A program made the translations under genes and the position numbers. Shown in pieces: positions 15,573 through 25,225 of a stretch of DNA of 64,000 bases (position 1 is the stretch's first letter; every line of letters begins with the position of its first letter). Source of the DNA: Parasulfuritortus sp036391875 (GTDB taxonomy: Bacteria > Pseudomonadota > Gammaproteobacteria > Burkholderiales > Thiobacillaceae); the NCBI GenBank assembly GCA_036391875.1, contig DASVZA010000039.1, positions 131,389-195,388 of the forward strand, in the 5' to 3' direction. The notes under the pieces are model-generated. The model saw nothing but the letters and a program-made list of their open reading frames with translations. It had not been told where the DNA came from and made no database searches.

Positions 15573-16069
15573 ACTTGCCCGATCCCAATCGAATCATCGA
15601 CATCCTGGCCGAGGAGATCCGGCCGCAACTCAAGCCCGACTCGGCCTTCCTCGGCATCCACACCGGCGGCGTCTGGGTGATGGAGGCCCTGCTGGAGCGG
15701 CTCGGCGTCGATCTGCCGCACGGCGTGCTGGACATCGCCTTCTACCGCGACGACTTCTCGCGCATCGGCCTGCATCCCGAGGTCAAGCCGTCCAACATCC
15801 CGTTCGAGGTCGAGGGCCGGCACATCCTGCTGATCGACGACGTGCTATATACCGGTAGGACGGTGCGGGCGGCGATGAACCTGATCTTCGACTACGGCCG
15901 GCCCTCGCGCATCCGGCTGGCGGTATTGATCGACCGGGGCGGACGGGAGCTGCCGATCCGCGCCGATTACATGGGAGCGAAAATGGACCTGGAGCCTGGG
16001 CAGAACATCTCACTCGAACGCGACGCCGGCGGCACGCTGCGTCTGGCCTTGAAGCAGGTGGCGGCATGA
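15569..16069 (+). CDS. pyrR: PyrR bifunctional protein / uracil phosphoribosyltransferase
   Basis: A 166-residue type I phosphoribosyltransferase. The PRPP loop HILLIDDVLYTGRTVRAAM and the IHTGGVWVMEALLERL loop are intact, and RDDFSRIGLHPEVKPSNIPF is the PyrR-specific segment. In Bacillus, PyrR binds pyr mRNA to control attenuation and also makes UMP from uracil. In proteobacteria the gene keeps its place before pyrB, but an RNA target is not obvious in this window: no pyr leader with terminator is visible, since the genes overlap. Confidence 0.92.
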   Translation: MNLPDPNRIIDILAEEIRPQLKPDSAFLGIHTGGVWVMEALLERLGVDLPHGVLDIAFYRDDFSRIGLHPEVKPSNIPFEVEGRHILLIDDVLYTGRTVRAAMNLIFDYGRPSRIRLAVLIDRGGRELPIRADYMGAKMDLEPGQNISLERDAGGTLRLALKQVAA

Positions 16070-17037
16070 GCAAGAACCTGCAACTGACCGAAGACGGCAG
16101 GCTGCGCCACCTGCTCACCCTGGACGGCCTGCCCGCTCGGATCCTGACCCAGATCCTCGACACCGCCGAATCCTTCGTCTCGGTCGGCGACCGCGAGGTG
16201 AAGAAGGTGCCGCTCTTGCGCGGCAAGGCGGTGTTCAACCTGTTCTTCGAGAGCTCGACCCGGACCCGGACCACCTTCGAGATCGCGGCCAAGCGGCTGT
16301 CGGCCGACGTGTTCAACCTGAACATCGCGGCCTCGGCGACCAACAAGGGCGAGACCCTGCTCGACACGGTGGCCAACCTGTCGGCGATGCAGGCCGACAT
16401 GTTCGTCGTGCGCCACGCCTCGAGCGGCGCGCCGCACCTGATCGCCCAGCATGTCGCGCCGCACATCTCGGTGGTCAACGCCGGCGATGGCCGCTGCGCC
16501 CATCCGACCCAGGGCCTGCTCGACATGTTCACCATCCGCCACTACAAGGGCGGCTTCCACAACCTGCGCGTGGCCATCGTCGGCGACGTGCTGCACTCGC
16601 GCGTCGCCCGCTCCCAGATCCACGCCTTGACCACCCTGGGCTGCCCCGAAGTGCGCGTGGTGGCGCCCAAGACCCTGCTGCCGCGCGACGTCGAGAGCAT
16701 GGGCGTGCACGTCCACCGGACGATGGAGACCGGCATCAAGGATTGCGACGTGATCATCATGCTGCGCCTGCAGAACGAGCGCATGCAGGGCGCGCTGCTG
16801 CCCTCGGCCGGCGAGTACTACAAGCACTGGGGCCTGACTCCGGAGAAGCTGAAGCTGGCCAAGCCGGACGCCATCGTCATGCACCCCGGGCCGATGAACC
16901 GGGGCGTCGAGATATCGTCGGACGTGGCCGACGGCAAGCATTCGGTGATCCTGCCGCAGGTGACTTTCGGCATCGCGGTGCGGATGGCGGTGATGAGCAT
17001 GGTGGCGGGCAGCAGCAAGGCGGGGGAAGAAGCATGA
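16066..17037 (+). CDS. pyrB: Aspartate carbamoyltransferase catalytic subunit
   Basis: A 323-residue ATCase catalytic chain, the committed step of pyrimidine synthesis. The carbamoyl phosphate loop FFESSTRTRTTFE and the domain motifs FVVRHASSGAP, DGRCAHPTQGLLDMFTI and HPGPMNRGVE are all present. No regulatory pyrI gene follows. Instead a dihydroorotase-like pyrX overlaps by four bases, as in the Pseudomonas-type class A ATCase, where the catalytic and dihydroorotase-like chains form a dodecamer. Confidence 0.97.
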   Translation: MSKNLQLTEDGRLRHLLTLDGLPARILTQILDTAESFVSVGDREVKKVPLLRGKAVFNLFFESSTRTRTTFEIAAKRLSADVFNLNIAASATNKGETLLDTVANLSAMQADMFVVRHASSGAPHLIAQHVAPHISVVNAGDGRCAHPTQGLLDMFTIRHYKGGFHNLRVAIVGDVLHSRVARSQIHALTTLGCPEVRVVAPKTLLPRDVESMGVHVHRTMETGIKDCDVIIMLRLQNERMQGALLPSAGEYYKHWGLTPEKLKLAKPDAIVMHPGPMNRGVEISSDVADGKHSVILPQVTFGIAVRMAVMSMVAGSSKAGEEA

Positions 17038-18314
17038 AGATTCATATCAAGAACGGCCGGGTGATCGACCCCGCCAGCGGCCTGGATGCGGTCCAGGACG
17101 TCTACATCGCCGCCGGCCGGATCGTGGCCCTGGGCCAGGCCCCGGCCGACTTCCACGCCAACGCCGAGATCGACGCCGCCGGCCTGGTGGTGGCGCCGGG
17201 CCTGGTCGACCTGGCCGTGCGCCTGCGCGAACCCGGCCTGGAATACATGGCGACGCTGGAGTCCGAGATGCACGCCGCGGCCGCCGGCGGCATCACCTCG
17301 CTGGCCTGCCCGCCCGACACCGACCCGCCGCTCGACGAGCCGGGCCTGGTCGAGATGCTCAAGTTCCGGGCCAAGAACAGCCCCGGCCCGCGCCTCTATC
17401 CGGTCGGTGCCCTGACCTGGAAGCTGAAGGGCGAGCGCCTGACCGAGATGGGCGAGCTGCAGGAGGCCGGCTGCATCGCCTTCAGCCAGGCCGATACGCC
17501 GATGGTCGACACCGAGGTGCTGCTCCGGGCGCTGGAATACGCCGCCTCCTTCGGCTTCCCGGTCTGGCTGCGGCCGCAGGACGCCCACTTGGGCAAGCGC
17601 GGCGTAGTCCACGACGGCGTGGTCTCGGCCCGCCTCGGTCTGCCTGCCATCCCGGTGCCGGCCGAGACCGTCGCCTTGCAGACCATCCTGCTTCTGGTGC
17701 GCGAGACCGGCGCCCGGGTCCACCTCTGCCGGCTGTCGAGCCGGGCCGGCGTCGAGATGGTGCGCAAGGCCAAGGCCGACGGCCTGCCGATCACCTGCGA
17801 CGTCTCCATCCACCACGTCCACCTGACCGAGATGGACGTCGCCGACTTCAATTCCAACTGCCACGTGGTGCCGCCGTTCCGCAGCCAGCGCGACCGCGAT
17901 GCCCTGCGCCAGGCGCTCAAGGACGGCGTGATCGACGCCATCTGCTCCGACCACGCCCCGGTCGACGCCGACGGCAAGGAGAAGCCGTTCCAGGAATCCG
18001 AGCCGGGCGCCACCGGCGTCGAGCTGCTGTTGCCGCTGACCCTCAAGTGGGCGGCCGAGGCCGGCCTGTCGCTGGCCGACGCCCTGGCCATGATCGGCCG
18101 CAAGCCGGCCGACATCCTGGGCGTCGACGCCGGCCGGATCGGCGTCGGCCGGCCGGCCGACCTGTGCCTGTTCGATCCGGCCGCGACCTGGACCGTGAGC
18201 GAGAAGACCCTGGCCAGCCTGGGCAAGAACAGCCCCTTCCTCGGCCACGAGATGCTGGGCCGGGTCCGCTACACGATCATCGACGGCCACGTCGACTACA
18301 AGAACGGCCATTGA
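17034..18314 (+). CDS. pyrX: Dihydroorotase-like subunit PyrX (catalytically degenerate)
   Basis: A 426-residue dihydroorotase homologue. The first metal-binding HxH of active enzymes (DLHVHLREPG) is replaced by DLAVRLREPG, and other ligand segments are also altered (VHLCRLSS, CDVSIHHVH), while ICSDHAP is retained. This matches the non-catalytic PyrC'/PyrX of Pseudomonas and betaproteobacteria, which is needed structurally for ATCase assembly. A true dihydroorotase must therefore be encoded elsewhere. The start at 17034 overlaps the pyrB stop (ATGA). Confidence 0.92.
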   Translation: MKIHIKNGRVIDPASGLDAVQDVYIAAGRIVALGQAPADFHANAEIDAAGLVVAPGLVDLAVRLREPGLEYMATLESEMHAAAAGGITSLACPPDTDPPLDEPGLVEMLKFRAKNSPGPRLYPVGALTWKLKGERLTEMGELQEAGCIAFSQADTPMVDTEVLLRALEYAASFGFPVWLRPQDAHLGKRGVVHDGVVSARLGLPAIPVPAETVALQTILLLVRETGARVHLCRLSSRAGVEMVRKAKADGLPITCDVSIHHVHLTEMDVADFNSNCHVVPPFRSQRDRDALRQALKDGVIDAICSDHAPVDADGKEKPFQESEPGATGVELLLPLTLKWAAEAGLSLADALAMIGRKPADILGVDAGRIGVGRPADLCLFDPAATWTVSEKTLASLGKNSPFLGHEMLGRVRYTIIDGHVDYKNGH

Positions 18315-18329
18315 GCGCGGAGCCGTCGC

Positions 18330-19178
18330 GTGCGCCTGGACGACGAGCGGGAAAGCAGCAACGTCGAGGATAGGCGGGGCGGCCTGCCGATCAGCGGCGG
18401 GCACATCGGCATCGGCACCGTGGTCATCGCCCTGATGGCATGGTATTTCGGCATCGATCCGCGGGCCGTACTGAACCAGGCTGAGCCGCCGGTGCCGCCG
18501 GCCCAGGTGCAGGCGACGGCCACGCCGAAGGCCGACGACCCGATGGTCCATTTCATCGGCAAGGTCCTGGCCGAGACCGAGGATACCTGGGGCGGGATCT
18601 TCCGGCGCGAGGGCAAGCAATACGTCGAGCCCAAGCTGGTGCTGTACCGCGGCGCCACCCGGACCGCGTGCGGCCTGGGCCAGGAGGCGATGGGGCCGTT
18701 CTATTGCCCGGCCGACCGGAAGGTCTATATCGATCTGGCCTTCTACCAGGAACTCAAGGACCGCTTCCACGCCCCGGGCGATTTCGCCGAGGCCTACGTC
18801 ATCGCCCACGAGGTCGGCCATCACGTCCAGAACCTGCTGGGCATCACGGCCCGGGTCGACGCCCGGCGCCGAGAGGTTGGCGAGGCCGAAGCCAACCGGC
18901 TGTCGGTCAAGCTGGAACTGCAGGCCGACTGCCTGGCCGGAGTCTGGGCGGCCGAGGCCGACAAGCGCGACCACATCCTGGAGGCGGGCGACGTCGAGGA
19001 GGCGATCCGGGCCGCAACGGCGATCGGCGACGACCGGCTGCAGCAGCAGGCCCGGGGTTATGTCGTGCCGGACAGTTTCACGCACGGCAGCTCGGCCCAG
19101 CGGGTGCGCTGGTTCAAGCGCGGCATCGAGGGCGGCCGGCCCGGCGTCTGCAACACCTTCACCGCAGCCAGCCTGTAG
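18330..19178 (+). CDS. Putative neutral zinc metallopeptidase (YpfJ family)
   Basis: A 282-residue membrane-anchored protein of the YpfJ/KPN_02809 family. The cytoplasmic start RESSNVEDRRGG, one membrane segment at about 26-40 and an outer domain with the zincin motif H160-E-V-G-H164 match the family. So do the conserved AGVWAAEADKRDHILEAGDVEEA and SSAQRVRWFKRG segments. A GTG start at 18330 gives the conserved N-terminus. Substrate and role are unknown. It follows pyrX by 15 bases and may be cotranscribed, but functionally it looks unrelated. Confidence 0.87.
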   Translation: MRLDDERESSNVEDRRGGLPISGGHIGIGTVVIALMAWYFGIDPRAVLNQAEPPVPPAQVQATATPKADDPMVHFIGKVLAETEDTWGGIFRREGKQYVEPKLVLYRGATRTACGLGQEAMGPFYCPADRKVYIDLAFYQELKDRFHAPGDFAEAYVIAHEVGHHVQNLLGITARVDARRREVGEAEANRLSVKLELQADCLAGVWAAEADKRDHILEAGDVEEAIRAATAIGDDRLQQQARGYVVPDSFTHGSSAQRVRWFKRGIEGGRPGVCNTFTAASL

Positions 19179-19185
19179 GCGCGGC

Positions 19186-19608
19186 TCAAGCGCGGATGTG
19201 CATCCGCATCAGCAGTTCCAGCGTCGCTTCGTACTTCGGCCGGACCGGCGAGTCCGGTTCCAGGTTGTTCAGCGCCTGGCGCAACTCCTGGGCCAGTTGC
19301 GCCATCTCGGCCCGTTCGCGGGCCCGTTCCCGGACGCTGTCGGTCGTGCGCTGCAGGTGGTTGATGTGCTGGTGCAGTTCGGCCTGGGCGTGCTCGGCGA
19401 CCTGGTAGGTGGCGCGCAGGCTGAAAAAGCGCAGCAGGAAGGGGCTGGCCATGATGGCGAGCGACAGGTTGAGGTAGAAGCGGGCCGAGTTGAAATCGCG
19501 CGACAGCATATTCATCAGGCCCAGCAGGAGGGCGAGCGCGCCCACGCCCCAGGCGATCAGGGTGATCTGTTTGTCCGGCAACAGTGATAGCAGCAGTCGG
19601 TTCAGCAA
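19186..19608 (-). CDS. Small membrane protein with coiled coil, unknown function
   Basis: A 140-residue protein with two hydrophobic segments (about 15-35 and 44-62). A long charged helical tail follows, rich in Glu, Arg and Gln (AEHAQAELHQHINHL..., RERARERAEMAQLAQE), that should form a coiled coil. The start is a TTG at 19608, seven bases after GGGAG; no ATG is available that keeps the first membrane segment. It is convergent with the metallopeptidase and has 67 bases to the ABC permease gene upstream. No family is recognised. Confidence 0.65.
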   Translation of the reverse strand: MLNRLLLSLLPDKQITLIAWGVGALALLLGLMNMLSRDFNSARFYLNLSLAIMASPFLLRFFSLRATYQVAEHAQAELHQHINHLQRTTDSVRERARERAEMAQLAQELRQALNNLEPDSPVRPKYEATLELLMRMHIRA

Positions 19609-19675
19609 TTCGTCGCTCCCGGCCCGATGATAGATGGCAACCGCCGGTCAGACCAGGGGCTGCCCCACGGGTTCC

Positions 19676-20428
19676 TCAGCGCAGCAGTCGCCGACGGGTA
19701 AGCACCAGGCCGGCGGCGAAGCCGGCGCCGGCGTAGGCCAGCAGGACCATGGCGTGCAGCAGCGGCAGGCCCGGGGCCTGGCCCAGGATCAGCGGCCGGG
19801 CCAGCTCGATGGCATGGGTCAGGGGCAGGGCGGCGGCGAAGTCGGCCAGCCAGCCGGGCAGGGCCGTGGTCGGGTAGAAGACGCCGGAGAGCAGCACCAT
19901 GGGCGTGATGACCAGGGTGAAGTAGTACATGAAGAAGTCGTAGTTGGGCGCGACCGAGTTGATCATCAGGCCCAGCCCCGCGAAGCACAGCCCGGTCAGC
20001 AGGATGACCGGCAGCAGCCAGAGGGTGAGGGCGAAGTCGGTATAGAGGCCCAGCGCCCAGATCACCAGCAGGATGGCGATGCCCGAGAGCAGGCTCTTGG
20101 CCGCCGCCCACAGCCACTCGCCGACCAGCACGTCGGTCAGGGTGAGCGGGGTGTTGAGGATGGCGTCCCAGGTCTTCTGCACGTGCATGCGCGAGAACGA
20201 GGAATAGAGGGTCTCGAAGGTGGCGCTGTTCATCACGCTGTAGGCCAGCGAACCGGCGGCCAGGAAGTGCAGGTAGGGCACGCCCTGGACCTTGCCCAGG
20301 AACTGGCCGAGGCCGAAGCCCAGGCCGAGCATGTAGAGCAGCGGGTCGGCCAGGTTGCCGAGTACGGACGGGATGGCCAGCTTCTTCCAGACCTGGAAGT
20401 TGCGGTACCAGACGGGGAACCAGTTCAT
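19676..20428 (-). CDS. ABC-2 type transporter permease (NodJ-like)
   Basis: A 250-residue inner-membrane permease with six predicted membrane helices. It has the NodJ/ABC-2 layout: VWYRNFQVWKKLAIPSVLGNLADPLLYMLGLGFGLG at the start (in pieces), then LNTPLTLTDVLVGE and MVLLSGVFYPTTALPGWL. Pairing with the ATPase one base upstream makes a NodIJ-type exporter. In rhizobia this pair exports lipochitooligosaccharides. In free-living betaproteobacteria the substrate is unknown; exported lipid or polysaccharide is only a guess. Confidence 0.88.
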   Translation of the reverse strand: MNWFPVWYRNFQVWKKLAIPSVLGNLADPLLYMLGLGFGLGQFLGKVQGVPYLHFLAAGSLAYSVMNSATFETLYSSFSRMHVQKTWDAILNTPLTLTDVLVGEWLWAAAKSLLSGIAILLVIWALGLYTDFALTLWLLPVILLTGLCFAGLGLMINSVAPNYDFFMYYFTLVITPMVLLSGVFYPTTALPGWLADFAAALPLTHAIELARPLILGQAPGLPLLHAMVLLAYAGAGFAAGLVLTRRRLLR

Positions 20429-20429
20429 A

Positions 20430-21340
<911 letters not shown>

Positions 21341-21344
<4 letters not shown>

Positions 21345-21949
21345 GATTCGGTTTCGAGCAGGTTTTCGACGATACCGCGCAGTTCCACCAGCTTGCCGTG
21401 GAAGAAATGGCCGGCCTCCGGGATCACTTGCAGCGGGATGGCATGGCGGCTGGCATAGTCCCGGACCGCGGCGAGCGGGATCAGCTCGTCCTCCGCGCCG
21501 TGGACGATGGCGGTCGGGATGGCGGGCGGGTCGAAGTCGTACATGGAGACGGCCGGGCCGACCATGATCAACTGCCGGGCATCGAGCCTTTGCGCGACGC
21601 GCTGCTGGACGTAGCAGCCGAAGGAAAAGCCGAGCAGGGTCCAGGGCAGGTGGCCGAACTGGGGCGCGACGTGTTCGGCCACGGCCAGCAGGTCGTCGGT
21701 CTCGGCCAGGCCGTGGTCGTGCTGGCCGGTGCTCTCGCCCACGCCGCGGAAGTTGCTGCGCACCGCGACGTGGCCGCGGGCCAGGGCGGCGCGGGCCAGG
21801 GTGTGGGCCACCTTGTTGTCCAGGGTGCCGCCGTGCAGGGGGTGGGGGTGGGCGACCAGGCTCAGGCCGCGCAGTTCGCCTTCCGGTTCCTCGATGAGGG
21901 TTTCGATCCGGGCGCCTGGGGTCTCGATATGGAGTTTGTAGCGCTTCAA
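21341..21949 (-). CDS. Alpha/beta hydrolase (dienelactone-hydrolase-like)
   Basis: A 202-residue single-domain hydrolase. The oxyanion-loop HPHPLHGG and nucleophile elbow GFSFG (Ser in LLGFSFGCYV) are present, with the acid in IVHGAEDELIP and the histidine in PEAGHFFHGKL. This is the small YfhR-like group with HPHPxxGG motifs; the natural ester substrate is unknown. The start is a TTG at 21949 overlapping the ferredoxin stop (TTGA). No ATG exists nearby upstream in frame without entering that gene. Confidence 0.82.
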
Positions 21950-22260
21950 TCGATCCGCAGCCGCTCGACCACCTTGCCGTCGCGCAGGTGGGATTCGACG
22001 ATCTCGTCGATGTCGGCCTGGTCGACGTAGGTGTACCAGACCGCATCCGGGTAGACCACGCAGACCGGGCCCTGGTCGCAGCGGTCGAAGCAGCCGGCGC
22101 GGTTGACCCGGCAGTCGCCGCCCTTGCCCTGCAGGCCCATCTGCTTGGCCTTCTTCTTGGCGTGTTCGAACATGGCCTCGGCGTCGTGGTCGGCGCAGCA
22201 CGGGCCGCCGTCCTCGCGCTGGTTGAGGCAGAAAAACAGGTGATGTCTGAAGTGGCTCAT
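21946..22260 (-). CDS. (2Fe-2S) ferredoxin domain protein, thioredoxin-like type
   Basis: A 104-residue thioredoxin-fold ferredoxin. Cysteines at 11, 21/22, 50, 57, 61 and 67 include the cluster pattern FFCLNQREDGGPCC and AGCFDRCDQGPVCVVYP, as in Shethna-type [2Fe-2S] proteins and the NuoE fold. It probably serves as a soluble electron carrier; no partner enzyme is evident. The ATG at 22260 overlaps the stop of the MazG-like gene by four bases, and the TGA overlaps the hydrolase TTG. Confidence 0.85.
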   Translation of the reverse strand: MSHFRHHLFFCLNQREDGGPCCADHDAEAMFEHAKKKAKQMGLQGKGGDCRVNRAGCFDRCDQGPVCVVYPDAVWYTYVDQADIDEIVESHLRDGKVVERLRID

Positions 22261-22610
22261 AGTTCGTCGTATTTGTTGGCGTTGCCCCGGGCCTTGTCGA
22301 CCGGGTACTTGGCGGCGTTGATGGCCAGCTTGTCCTCGGCCGCCTTGAGCAGGTCGATGTCCAGGCAGTTGGCCAGGCTGACCAGGTAGATCAGCACGTC
22401 GGCCATCTCCTGGCGCACGGCCTCCTTCTTGGCTCCGGACAGGTTGAGGCTTTCTTCCGGAGTCAGCCACTGGAAGGGCTCCAGCAGCTCGGCCGCTTCG
22501 ACGATCAGGGCGGCGGTCAGGTTCTTGGGGGTGTGGTACAGCTGCCAGTCGCGTTCCCGGCCGAAGGCGCGCACCGCCTCGGCCAGTTGAGGCAGGGTCT
22601 CGATCGTCAT
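22257..22610 (-). CDS. MazG-like nucleotide pyrophosphohydrolase
   Basis: A 117-residue all-alpha NTP pyrophosphohydrolase (MazG-like / RS21-C6 type). Metal-binding residues appear as EAAELLEPFQW (ExxE) and EMADVLIYLVSLA (ExxD). The family cleaves non-canonical or surplus nucleoside triphosphates such as dCTP derivatives to monophosphates; the specific substrate cannot be read here. It lies within the leftward operon, one base after the upstream stop and with a four-base overlap to the ferredoxin gene. Confidence 0.87.
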   Translation of the reverse strand: MTIETLPQLAEAVRAFGRERDWQLYHTPKNLTAALIVEAAELLEPFQWLTPEESLNLSGAKKEAVRQEMADVLIYLVSLANCLDIDLLKAAEDKLAINAAKYPVDKARGNANKYDEL

Positions 22611-22611
22611 C

Positions 22612-23112
22612 TCAGTTGCCGGGTTGCGGCGGCGCCGGCGTCGGCGCGCTTTGCTCGTCGCCTGCGGGCTTGGCCGGCGCGGGAGCGGGATAGCCGGCCA
22701 CTTCCAGCATCTTGTCCCAGACCGTCGGCGAATAGCCGCGCTGCATGGACTCGCCGATGAACAGGACCGGAACCTCCATGGTGCCGGTGCGCTGCTTCAG
22801 TTCCTGGGCCACCTTCGGGTCGGTGCTGGCGTTCTTCAGGGTGAAGGGCACGCCGCGCTGGCGCAGGTAGTCGGCGGCCTGGTCGCAGGTGGCGCCGCAG
22901 TTGCCGGTGAACAGGGTGACCGGGGCGCCGGACTTGGCCGGCTGGCCGGAATCGGCGTCGGGCGTGGCGATCCGCTTCAGCTTCTTGATGCTGGGCGGCG
23001 GCGGCTGATCCGAGTAGTGGACCTGGCCGGAACTGTCGGTCCAGCGGTAGACCTCCGCCAGGGCAGGCAGGGCAAAGGTCAGGGCCAGCAGAAATAGGGC
23101 AAAGCGTTTCAT
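22612..23112 (-). CDS. Secreted DUF4124-glutaredoxin-like protein
   Basis: A 166-residue exported protein. A signal peptide (MKRFALFLLALTFALPALA) is followed by a DUF4124 domain (VYRWTDSSGQVHYSDQPPP). A glutaredoxin-like domain then follows at about 64-140 with C72-GAT-C76 and the cis-Pro region TMEVPVLFIGE. The CX3C spacing differs from the CxxC of normal glutaredoxins, so redox behaviour may differ. The tail is Pro/Ala-rich. It is first gene of the leftward operon that runs to the ABC permease. Confidence 0.82.
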   Translation of the reverse strand: MKRFALFLLALTFALPALAEVYRWTDSSGQVHYSDQPPPPSIKKLKRIATPDADSGQPAKSGAPVTLFTGNCGATCDQAADYLRQRGVPFTLKNASTDPKVAQELKQRTGTMEVPVLFIGESMQRGYSPTVWDKMLEVAGYPAPAPAKPAGDEQSAPTPAPPQPGN

Positions 23113-23135
23113 GACGTTCCTCCCGGTGGCATAGA

Positions 23136-25157
23136 TCAGACCATGCCATTATGCCTCAGTAGGGCGTCGATGGTAGGTTCCCGGCCGCGGAAGGCCTTGA
23201 ACGAATCGATCGCGTCGCGGCTGCCGCCGACGCCGAGGATCTCGCTCCAGAATCGCTCGCCGACCACCGGATTGAGGACGCCGTTTTCCTCGAACAGGGC
23301 GTAGACGTCGGCCGACAGCACCTCCGCCCACTTGTAGCTGTAGTAGCCGGCCGCATAGCCGCCGGCGAAGATGTGCGAGAAGTTGTTCGGGAAGCGGTTG
23401 TAGTCGGGCGGGATGACCACGGCGACGCGCTTGCGCAGCGCGTTGAGCAATTGCAGCGGGGTCTGCGTCTTGGCGTCGTAGTCGCTGTGCAGGTGCATGT
23501 CGAACAGGGCGAACTCGATCTGGCGCACGGTCTGCATGCCGGCCTGGAAGTTCTTGGCCGCCAGCATCTTGTCGAACAGGGCGCGCGGCAGCGGCTCGCC
23601 GCTGTCGACGTGGGCGGTCATGTGCTTGAGCACCTCCCATTCCCAGCAGAAGTTCTCCATGAACTGCGACGGCAGCTCGACCGCGTCCCATTCGACGCCG
23701 TTGATGCCGGACACGCCCAGTTCCTCGACCCGGGTCAGCAGGTGGTGCAGGCCGTGGCCGCACTCGTGGAACAGGGTGATGACCTCGTCGTGGGTGAACA
23801 CGGCCGGCCTGCCGCCCACCGGCCGGGTGAAGTTGCAGGTCAGGTAGGCGACCGGGGTCTGGATGCCGTCGCCTTTCCGGCGCCGGGTGATGGCGTCGTC
23901 CATCCAGGCGCCGCCGCGCTTGCTGTCGCGGGCGTAGAGGTCGAGATAGAACTGGCCGACCAGCTGGCCGGTCTTGTCGCGCAGGGCGTAGAACTTGACC
24001 GAGTCGTGCCAGACCGGCGCGGCATCCTCGCGGATCTCCAGGCCGTACAGGGTCTCGATCACCCGGAACAGGCCGGCCAGGACCACCGGCTCGGGGAAGT
24101 ACTGCTTCACTTCCTGTTCCGAGAAGGCGTAGCGCGCTTCGCGCAGCTTTTCCGAGGCGTAGCCGATGTCCCAGGCCGACAGGTCGGCCAAGTTCAGTTC
24201 CTTGGCGGCATAGTCGCGCAGTTCGGCCATGTCGCGCTCGGCGTAGGGCTTGGCGCGGCTGGCCAGCGTCTCCAGGAAGTCGAGCACCTCGGCCGGCGTG
24301 CGCGCCATCTTGGGTTCCAGCGACAGTTCGGCGTAGTTGGCGAAGCCGAGCATGCCGGCGGCCTCTTCGCGCAGGGCGACGATGCGGTCGATCAGGCCGG
24401 TGTTGTCGAGTTTTTCCGGGCCGAATTCGGAGGCCCGGGTGACGTAGGCGCGGTACATCTCCTCGCGCAGGGCCCGGTTCGAGCAGAAGCTCAGGACCGG
24501 GATGAAGGACGGCGCCTGCAGGTTGAGCTTGAAGCCGGTCTTGCCGTCGGCCTCGGCCATCTCCTTGAACATGGCCTTGGCGTCGTCCGGCAGGCCGGCC
24601 AGTTCGGCCTCGTCCTCGATGTGCTTGCTCCAGGCGTTGGTGGCGTCGAGCAGGTTCTCCTCGAACTTGGCCGAGAGCTTGGCCAGTTCCTCCTGGATCG
24701 CCATGAAGCGCGCCTTCTGCTCGTCGGGCAGGTCGGCGCCGCCCAGGCGGAAGTCGCGCAGTTCGTTGTCGACCACCTTGCGTCGGGCATCGGACAGTGC
24801 CTGAAAGTCGGTCCGGGCGCGCAGGGCCTTGAACTTGGCGAACAGGCCGGCGTGCTGGCCCAGTTCGGCGTAATACTGGGTGATCTTGGGCAGATTGTCG
24901 TTGTAGACCTCGCGCAGCGCCGGGCTGTCCAGCACCGAATGCAGGTGGGAGACCTGGCCCCAGGCCCGGCCCAGCCGCTCGTTGGCGTCCTCCAGCGGCG
25001 CGGCGAAGCTGTCCCAGTCGGAAGCGATCCCGGCGCCGGTCAGCTTCGCCACCAGGGCGCGGTTGTCGGCCAGCAGTTGCTCGATGGCGGGCGTGACGTG
25101 TTCGGGTTTGATGTCGGCGAAACGGGGCAGACCGGAAAAGTCGAGCAGGGGATTCAT
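23136..25157 (-). CDS. prlC: Oligopeptidase A
   Basis: A 673-residue cytosolic M3 zinc peptidase that degrades signal peptides and other short peptides. The HExxH site is in TLFHECGHGLHHLLT near residue 462, followed by the downstream Glu region VEWDAVELPSQFMENFCWE. The C-terminal ligand segment GYAAGYYSYKWAEVLSADVY is intact. Length is normal for PrlC. It is divergent from the gamma carbonic anhydrase gene with 68 bases between the starts. Confidence 0.96.
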   Translation of the reverse strand: MNPLLDFSGLPRFADIKPEHVTPAIEQLLADNRALVAKLTGAGIASDWDSFAAPLEDANERLGRAWGQVSHLHSVLDSPALREVYNDNLPKITQYYAELGQHAGLFAKFKALRARTDFQALSDARRKVVDNELRDFRLGGADLPDEQKARFMAIQEELAKLSAKFEENLLDATNAWSKHIEDEAELAGLPDDAKAMFKEMAEADGKTGFKLNLQAPSFIPVLSFCSNRALREEMYRAYVTRASEFGPEKLDNTGLIDRIVALREEAAGMLGFANYAELSLEPKMARTPAEVLDFLETLASRAKPYAERDMAELRDYAAKELNLADLSAWDIGYASEKLREARYAFSEQEVKQYFPEPVVLAGLFRVIETLYGLEIREDAAPVWHDSVKFYALRDKTGQLVGQFYLDLYARDSKRGGAWMDDAITRRRKGDGIQTPVAYLTCNFTRPVGGRPAVFTHDEVITLFHECGHGLHHLLTRVEELGVSGINGVEWDAVELPSQFMENFCWEWEVLKHMTAHVDSGEPLPRALFDKMLAAKNFQAGMQTVRQIEFALFDMHLHSDYDAKTQTPLQLLNALRKRVAVVIPPDYNRFPNNFSHIFAGGYAAGYYSYKWAEVLSADVYALFEENGVLNPVVGERFWSEILGVGGSRDAIDSFKAFRGREPTIDALLRHNGMV

Positions 25158-25225
25158 GGCGGCAGGCTCTGGTAAGGGGAATCGGCCGGATTATACTTTG
25201 GGCGTTTCCCGATATTTCCAGAGCC

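Noticed and set aside
16743..17033. N-terminal extension of PyrX into pyrB
   Set aside because: The extension lies wholly inside pyrB in another frame; the ATGA overlap at 17034 is the natural start.
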